Shown: positions 25,098 to 32,842 of the stretch, piece by piece
Numbering within the stretch: position 1 is the stretch's first letter
Layout: the number at the start of each line of letters is the position of its first letter
Source: Paenibacillus_G elgii_A
GTDB taxonomy: Bacteria; Bacillota; Bacilli; Paenibacillales; NBRC-103111
Assembly (NCBI GenBank): GCA_042219835.1
Contig: JBHJMN010000005.1
Coordinates: 132,830-196,829 of the forward strand
Length of the DNA: 64,000 nt
Direction of reading: 5' to 3'
The notes under the pieces: model-generated
Told to the model about the DNA's origin: nothing
What the model saw: the letters and a program-made list of their open reading frames with translations, nothing else
Database searches by the model: none
Position numbers and translations under genes: made by a program

Positions 25098-25182
25098 AAC
25101 TTACTTAGTTATGTCAGTATATTAGCATTGGCCCGGTGTCCTGTCAATCGATTTCTTTGGGATTTTTTCACTGTTTAGTCAT

Positions 25183-25208
25183 AAAAAAAGAGGAGCTGAT
25201 CGCTCCTC
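25183..25208 (-). terminator. Terminator of the 147-aa hypothetical gene
   Basis: On the minus strand GAGGAGC pairs with GCTCCTC, followed by seven T. Confidence 0.85.
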
Positions 25209-25239
25209 GTTTATTGCTTTAGAATTAGGTTGAATAGTT

Positions 25240-25683
25240 TTAGTGAAACCACATTGCCGTGTTAGGGGGGGAAACCGGTATCTTCCCGGCAGCAACCATA
25301 TTAAAATTGAGCATGAAGTTCGTTCCGCCTTCTCTATTTGCCTCTTTATCGACCCAATAGATGGGCTGGATCGCAATGGAATTGTTCTCATTGAGCACGG
25401 CAGCACTATCATCTACTGTCCCCCAATGCCAGCCGAAAGCGCGAACATACTGCTCGCCAAGGAGTACACCGAGGGCGATACAATCGTCATTTTCAAGCGT
25501 TTCCTTGTTAGTCTTCAATTCGCGTACCCATTCGGTGATTGCTTTGACAATATCATTGGGCTGATCGTCCAGGTTTACTTGCAGAACCTTTGCGGCATCC
25601 TGCTGATGTGTAGCAATGTCCTGAAGGGTTTCCGTATCGAGTTTGCCTATTTTTGCGGGTTCGATTCCATGCATTTCTCCCAT
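25240..25683 (-). CDS. Hypothetical protein
   Basis: A 147-residue acidic soluble protein, no signal or membrane segment. Visible features: a helical N-terminal half (ETLQDIATHQQDAAKVLQVN) and a central CIALGVLLGEQYVRAFGWHWG followed by a beta-rich half with IAIQPIYWVDKE and a C-terminal TAMWFH. The LGxLLGExYxxxFGWxW pattern recalls small immunity-like or DUF3806-type bacterial proteins, but I cannot name the family. Monocistronic, with a GAGGTG ribosome site and its own terminator. Confidence 0.6.
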   Translation of the reverse strand: MGEMHGIEPAKIGKLDTETLQDIATHQQDAAKVLQVNLDDQPNDIVKAITEWVRELKTNKETLENDDCIALGVLLGEQYVRAFGWHWGTVDDSAAVLNENNSIAIQPIYWVDKEANREGGTNFMLNFNMVAAGKIPVSPPNTAMWFH

Positions 25684-25771
25684 GTTGTCACCTCAAAATA
25701 TATTTGTTTAAGTTGGTAATTCCATTGCACGACGCGAAAGGTCTTGCTTCATATACACGCGCTTTAATCTT

Positions 25772-25808
25772 GAAACAAAAGACAGCGTCCCTTCACAGGT
25801 ACACTGTC
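25772..25808 (-). terminator. Terminator after zur
   Basis: GACAGTGT pairs with ACGCTGTC on the minus strand, followed by TTTTGTTTC. Confidence 0.7.
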
Positions 25809-25831
25809 TTCCATATGGCAGCCTGGCCTTG

Positions 25832-26302
25832 TTAATGCTTTTCCGTTCCTGCCTCGCGAGATTCCGCCTGCGCGCAGTCGCAGCAGTAGCCCAAAATTTC
25901 AAACCGATGATTGACGATTTGAAAATCGCACGGCAGGTTATCGATCTGCTTCATCGGACAAAACTCGAAAGGCACCGTTTTCTCACAGTTCATGCAAATG
26001 AGATGATGATGGTGGTGCGACTGGCAGCGGGAGCGAAACTTCAGTCCGTCGTTTAAGTAAATCTGTTCCAGAACACCCATCTCGCTCAGCAGGCGCAGGT
26101 TGCGGTACACCGTATCGAAGCTGACGCCGGGATAAGGCTGCTTCATATAATCATAAACGTCCTTGGGGGACAAATAGCCCGTCGATTCGGCGAATAAGGC
26201 GGCAAGGCTCTTCCGTTGGTCGGTGATGCGCCAGCCTTTGGCCGACATGGCCTTCAAAATATCTTGAACGGTCGACTGAACCTCATGCTCGTGATTTCCC
26301 AT
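25832..26302 (-). CDS. zur: Zinc uptake regulator (Fur family)
   Basis: A 156-residue Fur-family repressor, best matched to Zur. The N-terminal winged helix includes RITDQRKSLAALFAE and the recognition region GVSFDTVYRNLRLLSEMGVLEQ. The dimer/metal domain carries SHHHHHLICMNC (His cluster plus first CxxC) and GYCCDC (second CxxC) for the structural zinc. The five-His run and FEFCPM fit Zur rather than PerR or Fur. It lies 71 nt downstream of the CobW-type gene on the same strand, so zinc sensing and a zinc chaperone are encoded together. Confidence 0.88.
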   Translation of the reverse strand: MGNHEHEVQSTVQDILKAMSAKGWRITDQRKSLAALFAESTGYLSPKDVYDYMKQPYPGVSFDTVYRNLRLLSEMGVLEQIYLNDGLKFRSRCQSHHHHHLICMNCEKTVPFEFCPMKQIDNLPCDFQIVNHRFEILGYCCDCAQAESREAGTEKH

Positions 26303-26373
26303 ACCTACCTCTTCCTTATGAATACGCTATCGGATACTCCTAATAATGCCTGAATCCGCAGCGGGAGTCAAGG

Positions 26374-27399
26374 TTACCGGCCTTCCAGAGCTGCCAGCTC
26401 GGCCTTCAGAAAGGACCGGTCAAAGTGCTCACCGATGAACACCGCCACGCTGGGCAGCTCTTCCTTCGGCGCTATTTTCACGAAATCCATCTCGCGATAA
26501 GCATATTGGAACAAGAACGGACTAACCGTATCGGTGAACCGCAAAATGCCTTTGGCCCGGTAAATTTCCTGCGGGAGCCGTCCGATCAGCGCTTCAAACT
26601 GCTCGCTATCCACCGGCCGTGCAAAATAATGCGTATAGACCATCACATGCTCATGGCTGTGATGATGCGCATCGCTTCCGTGCTCATGGTCATGATCATG
26701 ACCTTCGGCTCCGCAGGCTCCGCCCTCCGCATGTTCATGTCCGCAGTGGCAAGCGGAAGCCGCCTGGTGCCGTTCCGCCACGCCGCCTTCGAGGCGGTCG
26801 AACAAGGACAGCTCGATCTCGCAGCGCACGGTGGGCAGAATCGGGGCGGCGGGATTCAGCTCCCGGATCAGCGTATCCAGACGCACGAGCTCCGCCGGAG
26901 GCACAAGGTCCGTCTTGTTGAGCAAGATGCGCGTCGCGCAGCGGATCTGATCCTGCATGAGCCGGTACGTCTTGCCCTTCGGGCTGTGCGAACGCTCGCT
27001 GAGCTGTGCCGCATCGACAACCGTAATGACCGACTTCAGCTCCACCTTCGTCAGGAGCGAAGCATCTGTGACGCCGTCCAGCATCTCGATCGGATTGGCC
27101 GCTCCCGTGCATTCCACGAACACGACGTCCGGCCGGTGCTCCTCGATTAGCTGCTTCAGCTCCATGCCCAGATCGCCACGAATCGTACAGCAGATGCACC
27201 CGCCGAGCATTTCGGTCATCGGCACATCCTCGTCCACGAGCATCCCGTCCAGATTCACATCGCCCAGCTCGTTCATCAGAACGGCGGGCTTTTTGCCGCT
27301 CAGCTTATAATAATCCAGCGCACGGGTCAGCAGCGTCGTCTTGCCGCTGCCCAAAAATCCGGTCAAAATATGAACCGGAACCGATCGTTCTTCCTTCAA
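26374..27399 (-). CDS. CobW/COG0523 GTP-dependent zinc metallochaperone
   Basis: A 341-residue G3E GTPase. Walker A GFLGSGKTTLL is at about 13-23, the metal-binding CxCC motif is GGCICC, Walker B region VFVECTGAANP, and NKTD for guanine. A His/Asp/Glu-rich insertion (about 218-250, HCGHEHAEGG and repeated HDHDHEHG-like runs) is the metal-loading loop. The C-terminal CobW_C domain includes RAKGILRF. Homologues YciC/ZagA deliver zinc under starvation and are Zur-repressed. Start is TTG at 27399, with weak AAAGCGGTG upstream. Confidence 0.88.
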   Translation of the reverse strand: MKEERSVPVHILTGFLGSGKTTLLTRALDYYKLSGKKPAVLMNELGDVNLDGMLVDEDVPMTEMLGGCICCTIRGDLGMELKQLIEEHRPDVVFVECTGAANPIEMLDGVTDASLLTKVELKSVITVVDAAQLSERSHSPKGKTYRLMQDQIRCATRILLNKTDLVPPAELVRLDTLIRELNPAAPILPTVRCEIELSLFDRLEGGVAERHQAASACHCGHEHAEGGACGAEGHDHDHEHGSDAHHHSHEHVMVYTHYFARPVDSEQFEALIGRLPQEIYRAKGILRFTDTVSPFLFQYAYREMDFVKIAPKEELPSVAVFIGEHFDRSFLKAELAALEGR

Positions 27400-27458
27400 G
27401 TCGCTACACCGCTTTCTGTTTAGGTTCGCAAGTCGGGTCGTTGCCTTTCTTTTTTCAA

Positions 27459-27487
27459 ATTTTACTCCGTCTGCTTGACCCTGTCAA
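27459..27487 (-). promoter_or_regulatory. Promoter of the CobW-zur unit
   Basis: TTGACA (minus strand, 27482-27487), 17-nt spacer, TAAAAT (27459-27464). The -35 abuts the Zur-box-like sequence. Confidence 0.75.
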
Positions 27488-27489
27488 TT

Positions 27490-27508
27490 AATCGTAATTT
27501 TTATCATT
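27490..27508 (-). promoter_or_regulatory. Zur-box-like operator
   Basis: Plus strand AATCGTAAT-T-TTTATCATT: the first half is identical to the Bacillus Zur half-site AATCGTAAT, the second matches ATTACGATT at 6 of 9 positions. It lies immediately upstream of the CobW promoter -35. Confidence 0.65.
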
Positions 27509-27527
27509 ATAATTCTAGTTGGTCAAG

Positions 27528-28109
27528 TTACTTCAGCAATTCGAGGATCGTCGCGATAAAATAGTCCGCAACCGAACGTTCGGGACGGGATTTCATCAGC
27601 ACGGTAAGTCCGACGACCGACACGAGCAAGGTGTGGGCCAACGCCTTGGCGCTGCCGACTTGCTTCAGCTCTCCCGACCGTATGCCGCGTTCGATCGTTT
27701 CTTGAAACAGCGCAGCCAGATACATCTGATGCTCTCTGGTGAGAACCTCGAACTTGGCGTCATGCGGCGCAAGCTCCACCATGACGTTGATGCAGAAGCA
27801 TCCCTTGTTGGGTCCTTCCTCGTCCGCTTCCGCCGCAATCCCTTCGAAATAGGACCGGAACGCTTCCTTGACGGAAGCAGCGTTTTGCAGCCTGGACCGG
27901 ACGTAGGAGGAGTGAGCGTGCGTATATTTGCGCAGCGCAGCCTCGAACAGCGCCTTCTTGTCTCCGAAGGCCGAATAAAGGCTTGGGCGCTGTATGCCCA
28001 TTCCGGACGTGAGATCGCTTAAAGAAGTCGCTTCGTACCCCTTCTCCCAAAATAGCCGCATCGCGGCATCCAAAGCCTTGTCTTCATCAAACGTTCTTGG
28101 CCGTACCAT
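27528..28109 (-). CDS. TetR family transcriptional regulator
   Basis: A 193-residue repressor. The N-terminal helix-turn-helix spans about 10-50 (ALDAAMRLFWEKGYEATSLSDLTSGMGIQRPSLYSAFGDK), with the TetR recognition helix LYSAFGDK. The C-terminal domain (about 80-193) resembles the YcnC/AcrR-type ligand-binding half, with CFCINVMVELA. It is divergent from an MFS exporter gene 242 nt away. Matching dyads near both starts (28127-28141, 28286-28303) imply it controls itself and the exporter. Confidence 0.88.
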   Translation of the reverse strand: MVRPRTFDEDKALDAAMRLFWEKGYEATSLSDLTSGMGIQRPSLYSAFGDKKALFEAALRKYTHAHSSYVRSRLQNAASVKEAFRSYFEGIAAEADEEGPNKGCFCINVMVELAPHDAKFEVLTREHQMYLAALFQETIERGIRSGELKQVGSAKALAHTLLVSVVGLTVLMKSRPERSVADYFIATILELLK

Positions 28110-28126
28110 AAAAACAGCCTCATTTC

Positions 28127-28141
28127 ATATCGATTAGTATA
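28127..28141. promoter_or_regulatory. TetR operator copy next to the repressor gene
   Basis: ATATCGATTAGTATA; its reverse complement TATACTAATCGATAT matches the dyad in front of the MFS gene at most positions. Likely autoregulatory. Confidence 0.5.
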
Positions 28142-28285
28142 CTATGATTTTAGGCCTTGAAGTCGTCGCTGTCAAATTCAATCGGCGTTCTGCAGGCCCG
28201 TTATGCTGGAATTTCAGCCTACTTCCCGGACCAAACGGCCTCTTGACAGCAGACATGTACGAGAGTTATATTTACGAGGCACATT

Positions 28286-28303
28286 ATATACCAATCGGTA
28301 TAT
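28286..28303. promoter_or_regulatory. TetR operator in front of the MFS exporter
   Basis: ATATACC-AATC-GGTATAT, perfect 7-bp arms, about 50 nt upstream of the MFS start. Confidence 0.65.
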
Positions 28304-28350
28304 TATACTTTTTGGTACAAAACATTATTACTTGTCAGGAGGTAAAAACG

Positions 28351-29622
28351 ATGGACAGGCTTGAAAAAACAGTAGGGTTACTTGCTGATGACCGCAACGA
28401 AGCAAAACCGGAGATGCCGCAAGAGCCTATAGCCGCAGAGGAACCGCCTTCCTCGGCGGCGATGTCCCGTTCCGTCGCGCTGTTGTTTGCCATCGCCTGT
28501 GGGCTTGCTGTCGCCAACGTCTACTATGCGCAGCCGCTGCTCGGCGCGATGGCAACCGAGCTTGGTATTGACCGCGCCGCCGTAGGCATTGTCATTACGG
28601 TCACTCAGGTCTGCTATGCGCTGGGACTGCTTATGCTCGTCCCGCTCGGCGATCTGGCGAACCGCCGGAAGCTGATCGTCGGCCAAATGCTGTTGTCCGT
28701 ATTGGCGCTCATCGTGGTCGGCACCGCCTCTACCGCCGCCGTACTGTTCGCAGGCATGGGGGCGGTCGGCCTGCTTGCCGTAGTGACGCAGGCGCTCGTG
28801 GCCTACGCCTCGACGTTGGCTGCGCCCGCCGAGCGAGGCCGGATCGTCGGCTTGGTAACGAGCGGTGTAGTGATCGGCATTCTGCTTGCCCGAACCGTCG
28901 CCGGGACGCTGACCGATCTTGCAGGCTGGCGTTCGGTCTATTTCGTCTCAGCCGGATTGACCGTGCTCATGGCTGGGCTCCTGTTCCGGGTACTGCCGCG
29001 TGAAGATCACGGGAAGGAGCCGATGACGTATCCGCAGCTGCTGCGCTCCGTATTCGCTTTATTCGTACAGGAGCCGGTGCTGCGCATCCGCGGTATCCTC
29101 GCGCTGCTTATTTTCGCCTCGTTCAGTGTGCTGTGGACCTCGCTTGTGCTGCCGCTCAGCTCGCCGCCGCTGTCGCTTTCCCATACCGCGATCGGGTCGT
29201 TCGGGCTCATCGGCGCAGCGGGAGCATTGGCGGCGGCGCGTGCGGGACGGCTCGCAGACCGCGGCTTGGGACAGCGGACCACCGGGATCGCGCTGACGCT
29301 CCTGCTGGTTTCGTGGCTGCCGATCAGTCTGACCGAACGCTCCCTATGGGCCCTGATCGCCGGAGTGGTTCTCCTCGATCTCGCGGTGCAAGCCGTGCAT
29401 GTGACCAATCAGAGCATGATTTACAACGTGCGCCCGGAAGCCCGCAGCCGTCTCGCCGGCGCGTACATGATCTTCTATTCGATCGGCAGCGCCGTCGGCT
29501 CGATTGCCTCGACGCTCATGTATGCGCGGGCCGGTTGGACCGGCGTCTGTCTGCTGGGCGCCGCCATAAGCGGTCTTGCGCTGCTGTTTTGGGGACTGAC
29601 CCGGCGCTTGACGACCGCATGA
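28351..29622 (+). CDS. MFS transporter (YnfM/YgaY-like)
   Basis: A 423-residue, 12-helix major facilitator protein. I start at ATG 28351 behind AGGAGG (8 nt); the open frame runs upstream into the operator region and is not coding. After a hydrophilic 40-residue N-terminus, helix 1 carries LLFAIACGLAVANVYYAQPLL, typical of the YnfM/YgaY branch. Motif A-like PLGDLANRRKLIVGQ and VAGTLTDLAGWRSVYFVSAG follow. A divergent TetR gene and dyads suggest drug-inducible export. Substrate unknown. Confidence 0.85.
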   Translation: MDRLEKTVGLLADDRNEAKPEMPQEPIAAEEPPSSAAMSRSVALLFAIACGLAVANVYYAQPLLGAMATELGIDRAAVGIVITVTQVCYALGLLMLVPLGDLANRRKLIVGQMLLSVLALIVVGTASTAAVLFAGMGAVGLLAVVTQALVAYASTLAAPAERGRIVGLVTSGVVIGILLARTVAGTLTDLAGWRSVYFVSAGLTVLMAGLLFRVLPREDHGKEPMTYPQLLRSVFALFVQEPVLRIRGILALLIFASFSVLWTSLVLPLSSPPLSLSHTAIGSFGLIGAAGALAAARAGRLADRGLGQRTTGIALTLLLVSWLPISLTERSLWALIAGVVLLDLAVQAVHVTNQSMIYNVRPEARSRLAGAYMIFYSIGSAVGSIASTLMYARAGWTGVCLLGAAISGLALLFWGLTRRLTTA

Positions 29623-29714
29623 ACTAGGATAATACCCCGTTTCTTCAGTAGTCCACTCCTTTTTTTTGAAGATTCATAAGAATGTATGGAGTCCATCGAA
29701 AAGGAGGTTGGACA

Positions 29715-29897
29715 ATGCGTGAAAAATGGAAAAAGCCAGCGTTCATTCTAGGTATTCTTGGTGGGGCAAAGCTTGCCTTGAGCAGCTACGGATACGACAT
29801 CCCCGATCATCTCATTAACGATATCACTAATGGAGTCAGCGCCATTCTCGTTCTCGCCGGCATTATTATTGACCATGGCAAACCGAAAGACGTATAA
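29715..29897 (+). CDS. Small holin-like membrane protein
   Basis: A 60-residue protein from ATG 29715, 7 nt after AAGGAGG. It has two hydrophobic stretches (AFILGILGGAKLALSSYG and VSAILVLAGIIID) around a polar loop IPDHLINDITN, and a charged tail HGKPKDV. The layout and the GIxxDxxKP ending resemble the phi LC3 family of small phage holins. No lysin or other phage gene lies nearby, so it may be a domesticated holin or an unrelated small membrane protein. A terminator follows. Confidence 0.6.
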   Translation: MREKWKKPAFILGILGGAKLALSSYGYDIPDHLINDITNGVSAILVLAGIIIDHGKPKDV

Positions 29898-29920
29898 CCC
29901 CATCCGATCTCTGCGGACTT

Positions 29921-29952
29921 AACGCCCTCGAACACGAGAGGCGTTTCTTTTT
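29921..29952 (+). terminator. Terminator after the holin-like gene
   Basis: AACGCC...GGCGTT with an inner TC/GA pairing and TCTTTTT tail. Confidence 0.8.
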
Positions 29953-30114
29953 GGGCTAAAACCGAATGATTCCGATCATGTGAAATGGAAGTTTATATGA
30001 CTGCAATAAAAAAAACTTTCAGCAAATTTTTTTGCTAAAGGGTTCATATACATAATCTGAATGGCTTTGGGGCGCACGCCCCGCTCCGGCTCCAAGCATC
30101 CGTGCATTTCTAAT

Positions 30115-30160
30115 TTGAACCCGCGGAGCCTAAAGCGTACTATGGAAGGAAACGTTTCTA
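30115..30160 (+). promoter_or_regulatory. Promoter with cre-like site before the glycosidase-like gene
   Basis: TTGAAC (30115-30120), 17-nt spacer, TACTAT (30138-30143), then AGGAAACGTTTCTA (30147-30160), which fits the CcpA cre consensus at about 11 of 14 positions. The position just after the -10 fits roadblock or repression. The rest of the 29953-30202 interval shows only a GGGGCG/CGCCCC palindrome. Confidence 0.6.
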
Positions 30161-30202
30161 TAAAAGCAATCGACCGTTTATGAAGGAAAGCGAGGGATAC
30201 GC

Positions 30203-31543
30203 ATGTCTGTCCGAACCCCAAGTCAGCCTACGATTCAAATCGACCCGACCTTTGCTTATTACCTCGGCCGTTCCCCCGAAAGCGTCGCCTCCGAGCTGGA
30301 ATTGGCCGGATTCCGTACCGTGCGCTATTTTGTGACGGATGAAACCCGGGTAAACGGCAGACTCGTAGCGGCGCTTCGCGAGCGCGGCATGGACGTCTGG
30401 GCGATGGTGATCGGCAATGGGACATATACGACCGAGAATTTGCCTGCGGATTGGCCGGAATGGCAAATGACGCTGCTGAAGCCGGTCAACGACGGGTTTA
30501 CCCGGCTATCCCCTTTCAGCCACCGCTATGTGACATGGAAAAAAGCGGCGGTCGCCCATCTCGTCCGCACGCACCCGTTCACCGGCTTCGAGGTGGCCGA
30601 GCCGTATTTTCCCGAATGGAACGGACTGTCGAGCGGCGTGTACGGCGATGTCGGCCCGTATGCCCGGGCGGCGTTCAAGCAGTTCAGCGGCAGCGACATG
30701 CCGGATTTTCGTTATTCCTCCTCGCCGCTGTACTACAAAAAGGACCGCGGCCGTTACTTGCTGTGGATCGAGTTTCGGGTACAGGCGGTGAACGGGTTTC
30801 TGAACGAGCTGATCAATGGAGCCGGCGGGGTCCGCGAAACGCGACCCGATATCAAAATCGCCACGTGGTCTCTTGCGGTGGACGCCGGTCAAGACCCCGT
30901 CGGAGCGCTTCGCGAGTACCAAGGCGTGGATGCGGTTGAAATGATCCGGACAGTCCGCCCGGACGCCCACATTCTCCAGACCCATTGGCCCGACTGGATG
31001 CGGATGCATCTGCCGCCCGATTACATAAGACATTACCGGCCTTTCGCGGAGAGCATCCGTGCCGTTCATCCGGGCGTTCCGCTGGGCATCCAGGCGGATA
31101 TCGGCTCACTGGCCCGGATGCGACGCAGCCGGACCTGGATTCGGGAGTTCGCCAAATCGGCGGGCGAGCTCGGTTACGGGTTCTGGACGGCCTACGAGTA
31201 TTCCATCAGCCTTCCGATGTACCGGGAACCGCCGCGGGTGCTGCAGGTCCATCGTCCGGACCGCCAGCTCGTCGTGCTGGAATTCAACAAGCGTGTGGAT
31301 GCCGAATCCGCCGCAGAGCCTTCGCATTACCGCTGCGTCGCCGGCGGACAGCCGCTGGAGCTTACGATCCGCGTCATTCAAGCGGATGGCAACGTCGTTG
31401 TATTGCAAGCGGATTTTCCCCGCGTGTCGTTCGAGCTGTTCGCAGAAGGAATCCGCGATACTCCCGGGCTGCTGCTTATTCCCAACGAGCGAGGGAACGA
31501 ATCGCCCAGAGGCTTTCCGGTACGGGTTACGGGCTGGTACTAA
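30203..31543 (+). CDS. Glycoside hydrolase-like TIM-barrel protein with C-terminal beta domain
   Basis: A 446-residue cytosolic protein without signal peptide. The first 340 residues look like a TIM barrel: repeated strand-helix units such as FAYYLGRSPESVASELELAG, WAMVIGNGTY, GFEVAEPYFPEWNG, DIKIATWSLAVDAG, HILQTHWPDWM, GIQADIGS and GFWTAYEYSISL. Acidic residues at strand ends (Glu in EVAEPYFPEW, Glu in TAYEYS) could be catalytic, as in alpha-amylase or beta-galactosidase-like clans. Residues about 342-446 form a beta-rich module starting RVLQVHRPDRQLVVLEFNK, like an SbsA/CopC-type Ig domain. A cre-like site upstream suits a sugar role. Substrate unknown. Confidence 0.55.
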   Translation: MSVRTPSQPTIQIDPTFAYYLGRSPESVASELELAGFRTVRYFVTDETRVNGRLVAALRERGMDVWAMVIGNGTYTTENLPADWPEWQMTLLKPVNDGFTRLSPFSHRYVTWKKAAVAHLVRTHPFTGFEVAEPYFPEWNGLSSGVYGDVGPYARAAFKQFSGSDMPDFRYSSSPLYYKKDRGRYLLWIEFRVQAVNGFLNELINGAGGVRETRPDIKIATWSLAVDAGQDPVGALREYQGVDAVEMIRTVRPDAHILQTHWPDWMRMHLPPDYIRHYRPFAESIRAVHPGVPLGIQADIGSLARMRRSRTWIREFAKSAGELGYGFWTAYEYSISLPMYREPPRVLQVHRPDRQLVVLEFNKRVDAESAAEPSHYRCVAGGQPLELTIRVIQADGNVVVLQADFPRVSFELFAEGIRDTPGLLLIPNERGNESPRGFPVRVTGWY

Positions 31544-31546
31544 GAG

Positions 31547-31576
31547 TTGGTCATTTCTCCGGTCATGGGTTATAAT
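31547..31576 (+). promoter_or_regulatory. Promoter of the hemolysin III gene
   Basis: TTGGTC (31547-31552), 18-nt spacer, TATAAT (31571-31576). The ATG at 31575 lies inside the -10, which excludes it as start and supports the TTG at 31614. Confidence 0.65.
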
Positions 31577-31613
31577 GGAAGAAATCCATCAACCGACAGG
31601 AGATGAACGCAAG

Positions 31614-32249
31614 TTGACTTTGTCGTCTTGGAAAGAAGAGCGGGCCAACGCCATCAGCCACGGCATCGGCGCCGGGCTCAGCGTCGCGGCTCTCGTTCTG
31701 CTGCTGCTTCATTCGCTGCAGAACGGCACAGTCTGGCATATCGTCAGCTTCACCGTATTCGGCGTCTCGCTCATTCTGCTGTACGTTTGCTCCACCTTGC
31801 TGCATAGCGCCCGCCAGGCGCGCTGGATCGATCTGTTCGAAATTATGGACCACTCGGCCATCTACGTTCTCATCGCAGGTACTTATACCCCGTTCTTGCT
31901 CGTCACGATTCGCGGCCCTTTGGGGTGGAGCTTGTTCGGCGTCGTATGGGGACTCGCGCTGCTGGGCATTGTGTTCAAGCTGTTTTTCGTCAAGCGGTTT
32001 AACGTCCTCTCCACGCTGTTCTATATCGCGATGGGCTGGATGGTCATGTTCGCGTTCCGTCCGCTGCAGGAGCAGCTTCCCGCAGCCGGAATCGGCTGGC
32101 TGGTCGCCGGAGGCCTGCTGTACACGGTCGGCACGGTCTTTTATTTATGGCGCAAGCTCCCCTACGCCCACACGATATGGCACGTATTCGTGCTGGGGGG
32201 AAGCATCTGCCACTTCTGCTCCGTCTATTTCTACGTGCTGCCTTGGTAA
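31614..32249 (+). CDS. Hemolysin III family (YqfA/PAQR) membrane protein
   Basis: A 211-residue, seven-helix protein of the PAQR/hemolysin III family. The TTG at 31614 follows AGGAG and lies downstream of a good promoter. Family marks: N-terminal EERANAISHGIGAGLSVAAL, LLYVCSTLLHS, the DHSAIYVLIAGTYTPFLL motif with the metal-site Asp/His, and C-terminal HTIWHVFVLGGSICHF with two more His ligands. PAQR members are probable zinc-dependent membrane hydrolases; bacterial ones influence membrane homeostasis. True haemolysis is not implied. Confidence 0.9.
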   Translation: MTLSSWKEERANAISHGIGAGLSVAALVLLLLHSLQNGTVWHIVSFTVFGVSLILLYVCSTLLHSARQARWIDLFEIMDHSAIYVLIAGTYTPFLLVTIRGPLGWSLFGVVWGLALLGIVFKLFFVKRFNVLSTLFYIAMGWMVMFAFRPLQEQLPAAGIGWLVAGGLLYTVGTVFYLWRKLPYAHTIWHVFVLGGSICHFCSVYFYVLPW

Positions 32250-32260
32250 GGCCTAACGGC

Positions 32261-32300
32261 AAAAAAGCTTTCACGCAGACTCCGCGGTGAAAGCTTTTTT
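32261..32300. terminator. Bidirectional terminator
   Basis: AAAAAAGCTTTCAC pairs with GTGAAAGCTTTTTT between the convergent hemolysin III and DUF4395 genes. Confidence 0.9.
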
Positions 32301-32346
32301 ATGTCTGTAACCTCGACGCCCCTGTGGACTGCCTATTCGGAGCCTG

Positions 32347-32754
32347 TTATTTGCGGAGGCGCTTGAACCGGTAATACAGGAAGCAGCCGAGGCAAAATCC
32401 GCTTAGAGCCGCGAGCGCGGCAAGCGCCACGATGCCGGCGAGGATGAATCCGTGCCAGCCGCCCGGATTCACCCAGAACGCAAGCAGCGACAAGGTAAGG
32501 AGCACGACGGTTATCGCGTTGTTGAACCGCAGCAGCTCCCGCGATTCGGTAGGCGCGCCTGCCACACGGCTGCGGAGCAGCGGAGCGGCGAGCTGCACGA
32601 TCAGATTGGCGCGAATGCCCTGCCATAAGCCAAGCATTTGAATCGCCCACAAGGCGATGATCAGCGCCGGCTGGCGCAGCGCTACCGCAAGCGCAACCAG
32701 CAGGACAATTCCGGCTTGGTTCGCGCGAACATACGGAATGGGAATTTCTTTCAT
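32347..32754 (-). CDS. DUF4395-like membrane protein
   Basis: A 135-residue membrane protein with about four helices (GIVLLVALAVALRQPALIIAL, AITVVLLTLSLLAFWV, FILAGIVALAALAALSGFCLGCFLYY). The N-terminal IPIPYVRANQAGIV and C-terminal SGFCLGCFLYYRFKR with two Cys resemble DUF4395 proteins, often linked to thioredoxin or sulfurtransferase genes. None is adjacent here. The start has only a distant GGGGTG. Role unknown. Confidence 0.6.
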   Translation of the reverse strand: MKEIPIPYVRANQAGIVLLVALAVALRQPALIIALWAIQMLGLWQGIRANLIVQLAAPLLRSRVAGAPTESRELLRFNNAITVVLLTLSLLAFWVNPGGWHGFILAGIVALAALAALSGFCLGCFLYYRFKRLRK

Positions 32755-32842
32755 AGGCGCTTGAATTCACCCCACGATAAAAAATATCTTTACTCGGTCG
32801 GGAGCCCGCCTGGCCGACGCATGCTGGCCGCCTGCAAGACTT

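Noticed and set aside
24969..25160. SAM (S-box) riboswitch upstream of the sulfate operon
   Set aside because: I looked for the S-box conserved segments (CTTATCAAGAG, GGCCC..GAAACC) and found none.
28144..28350. N-terminal extension of the MFS exporter to 28144
   Set aside because: It contains the operator and promoter region and lacks a ribosome site; AGGAGG precedes ATG 28351.
29715..29897. Prophage at the holin-like gene
   Set aside because: No lysin, tail, portal or integrase gene lies nearby; one small membrane gene is not enough.
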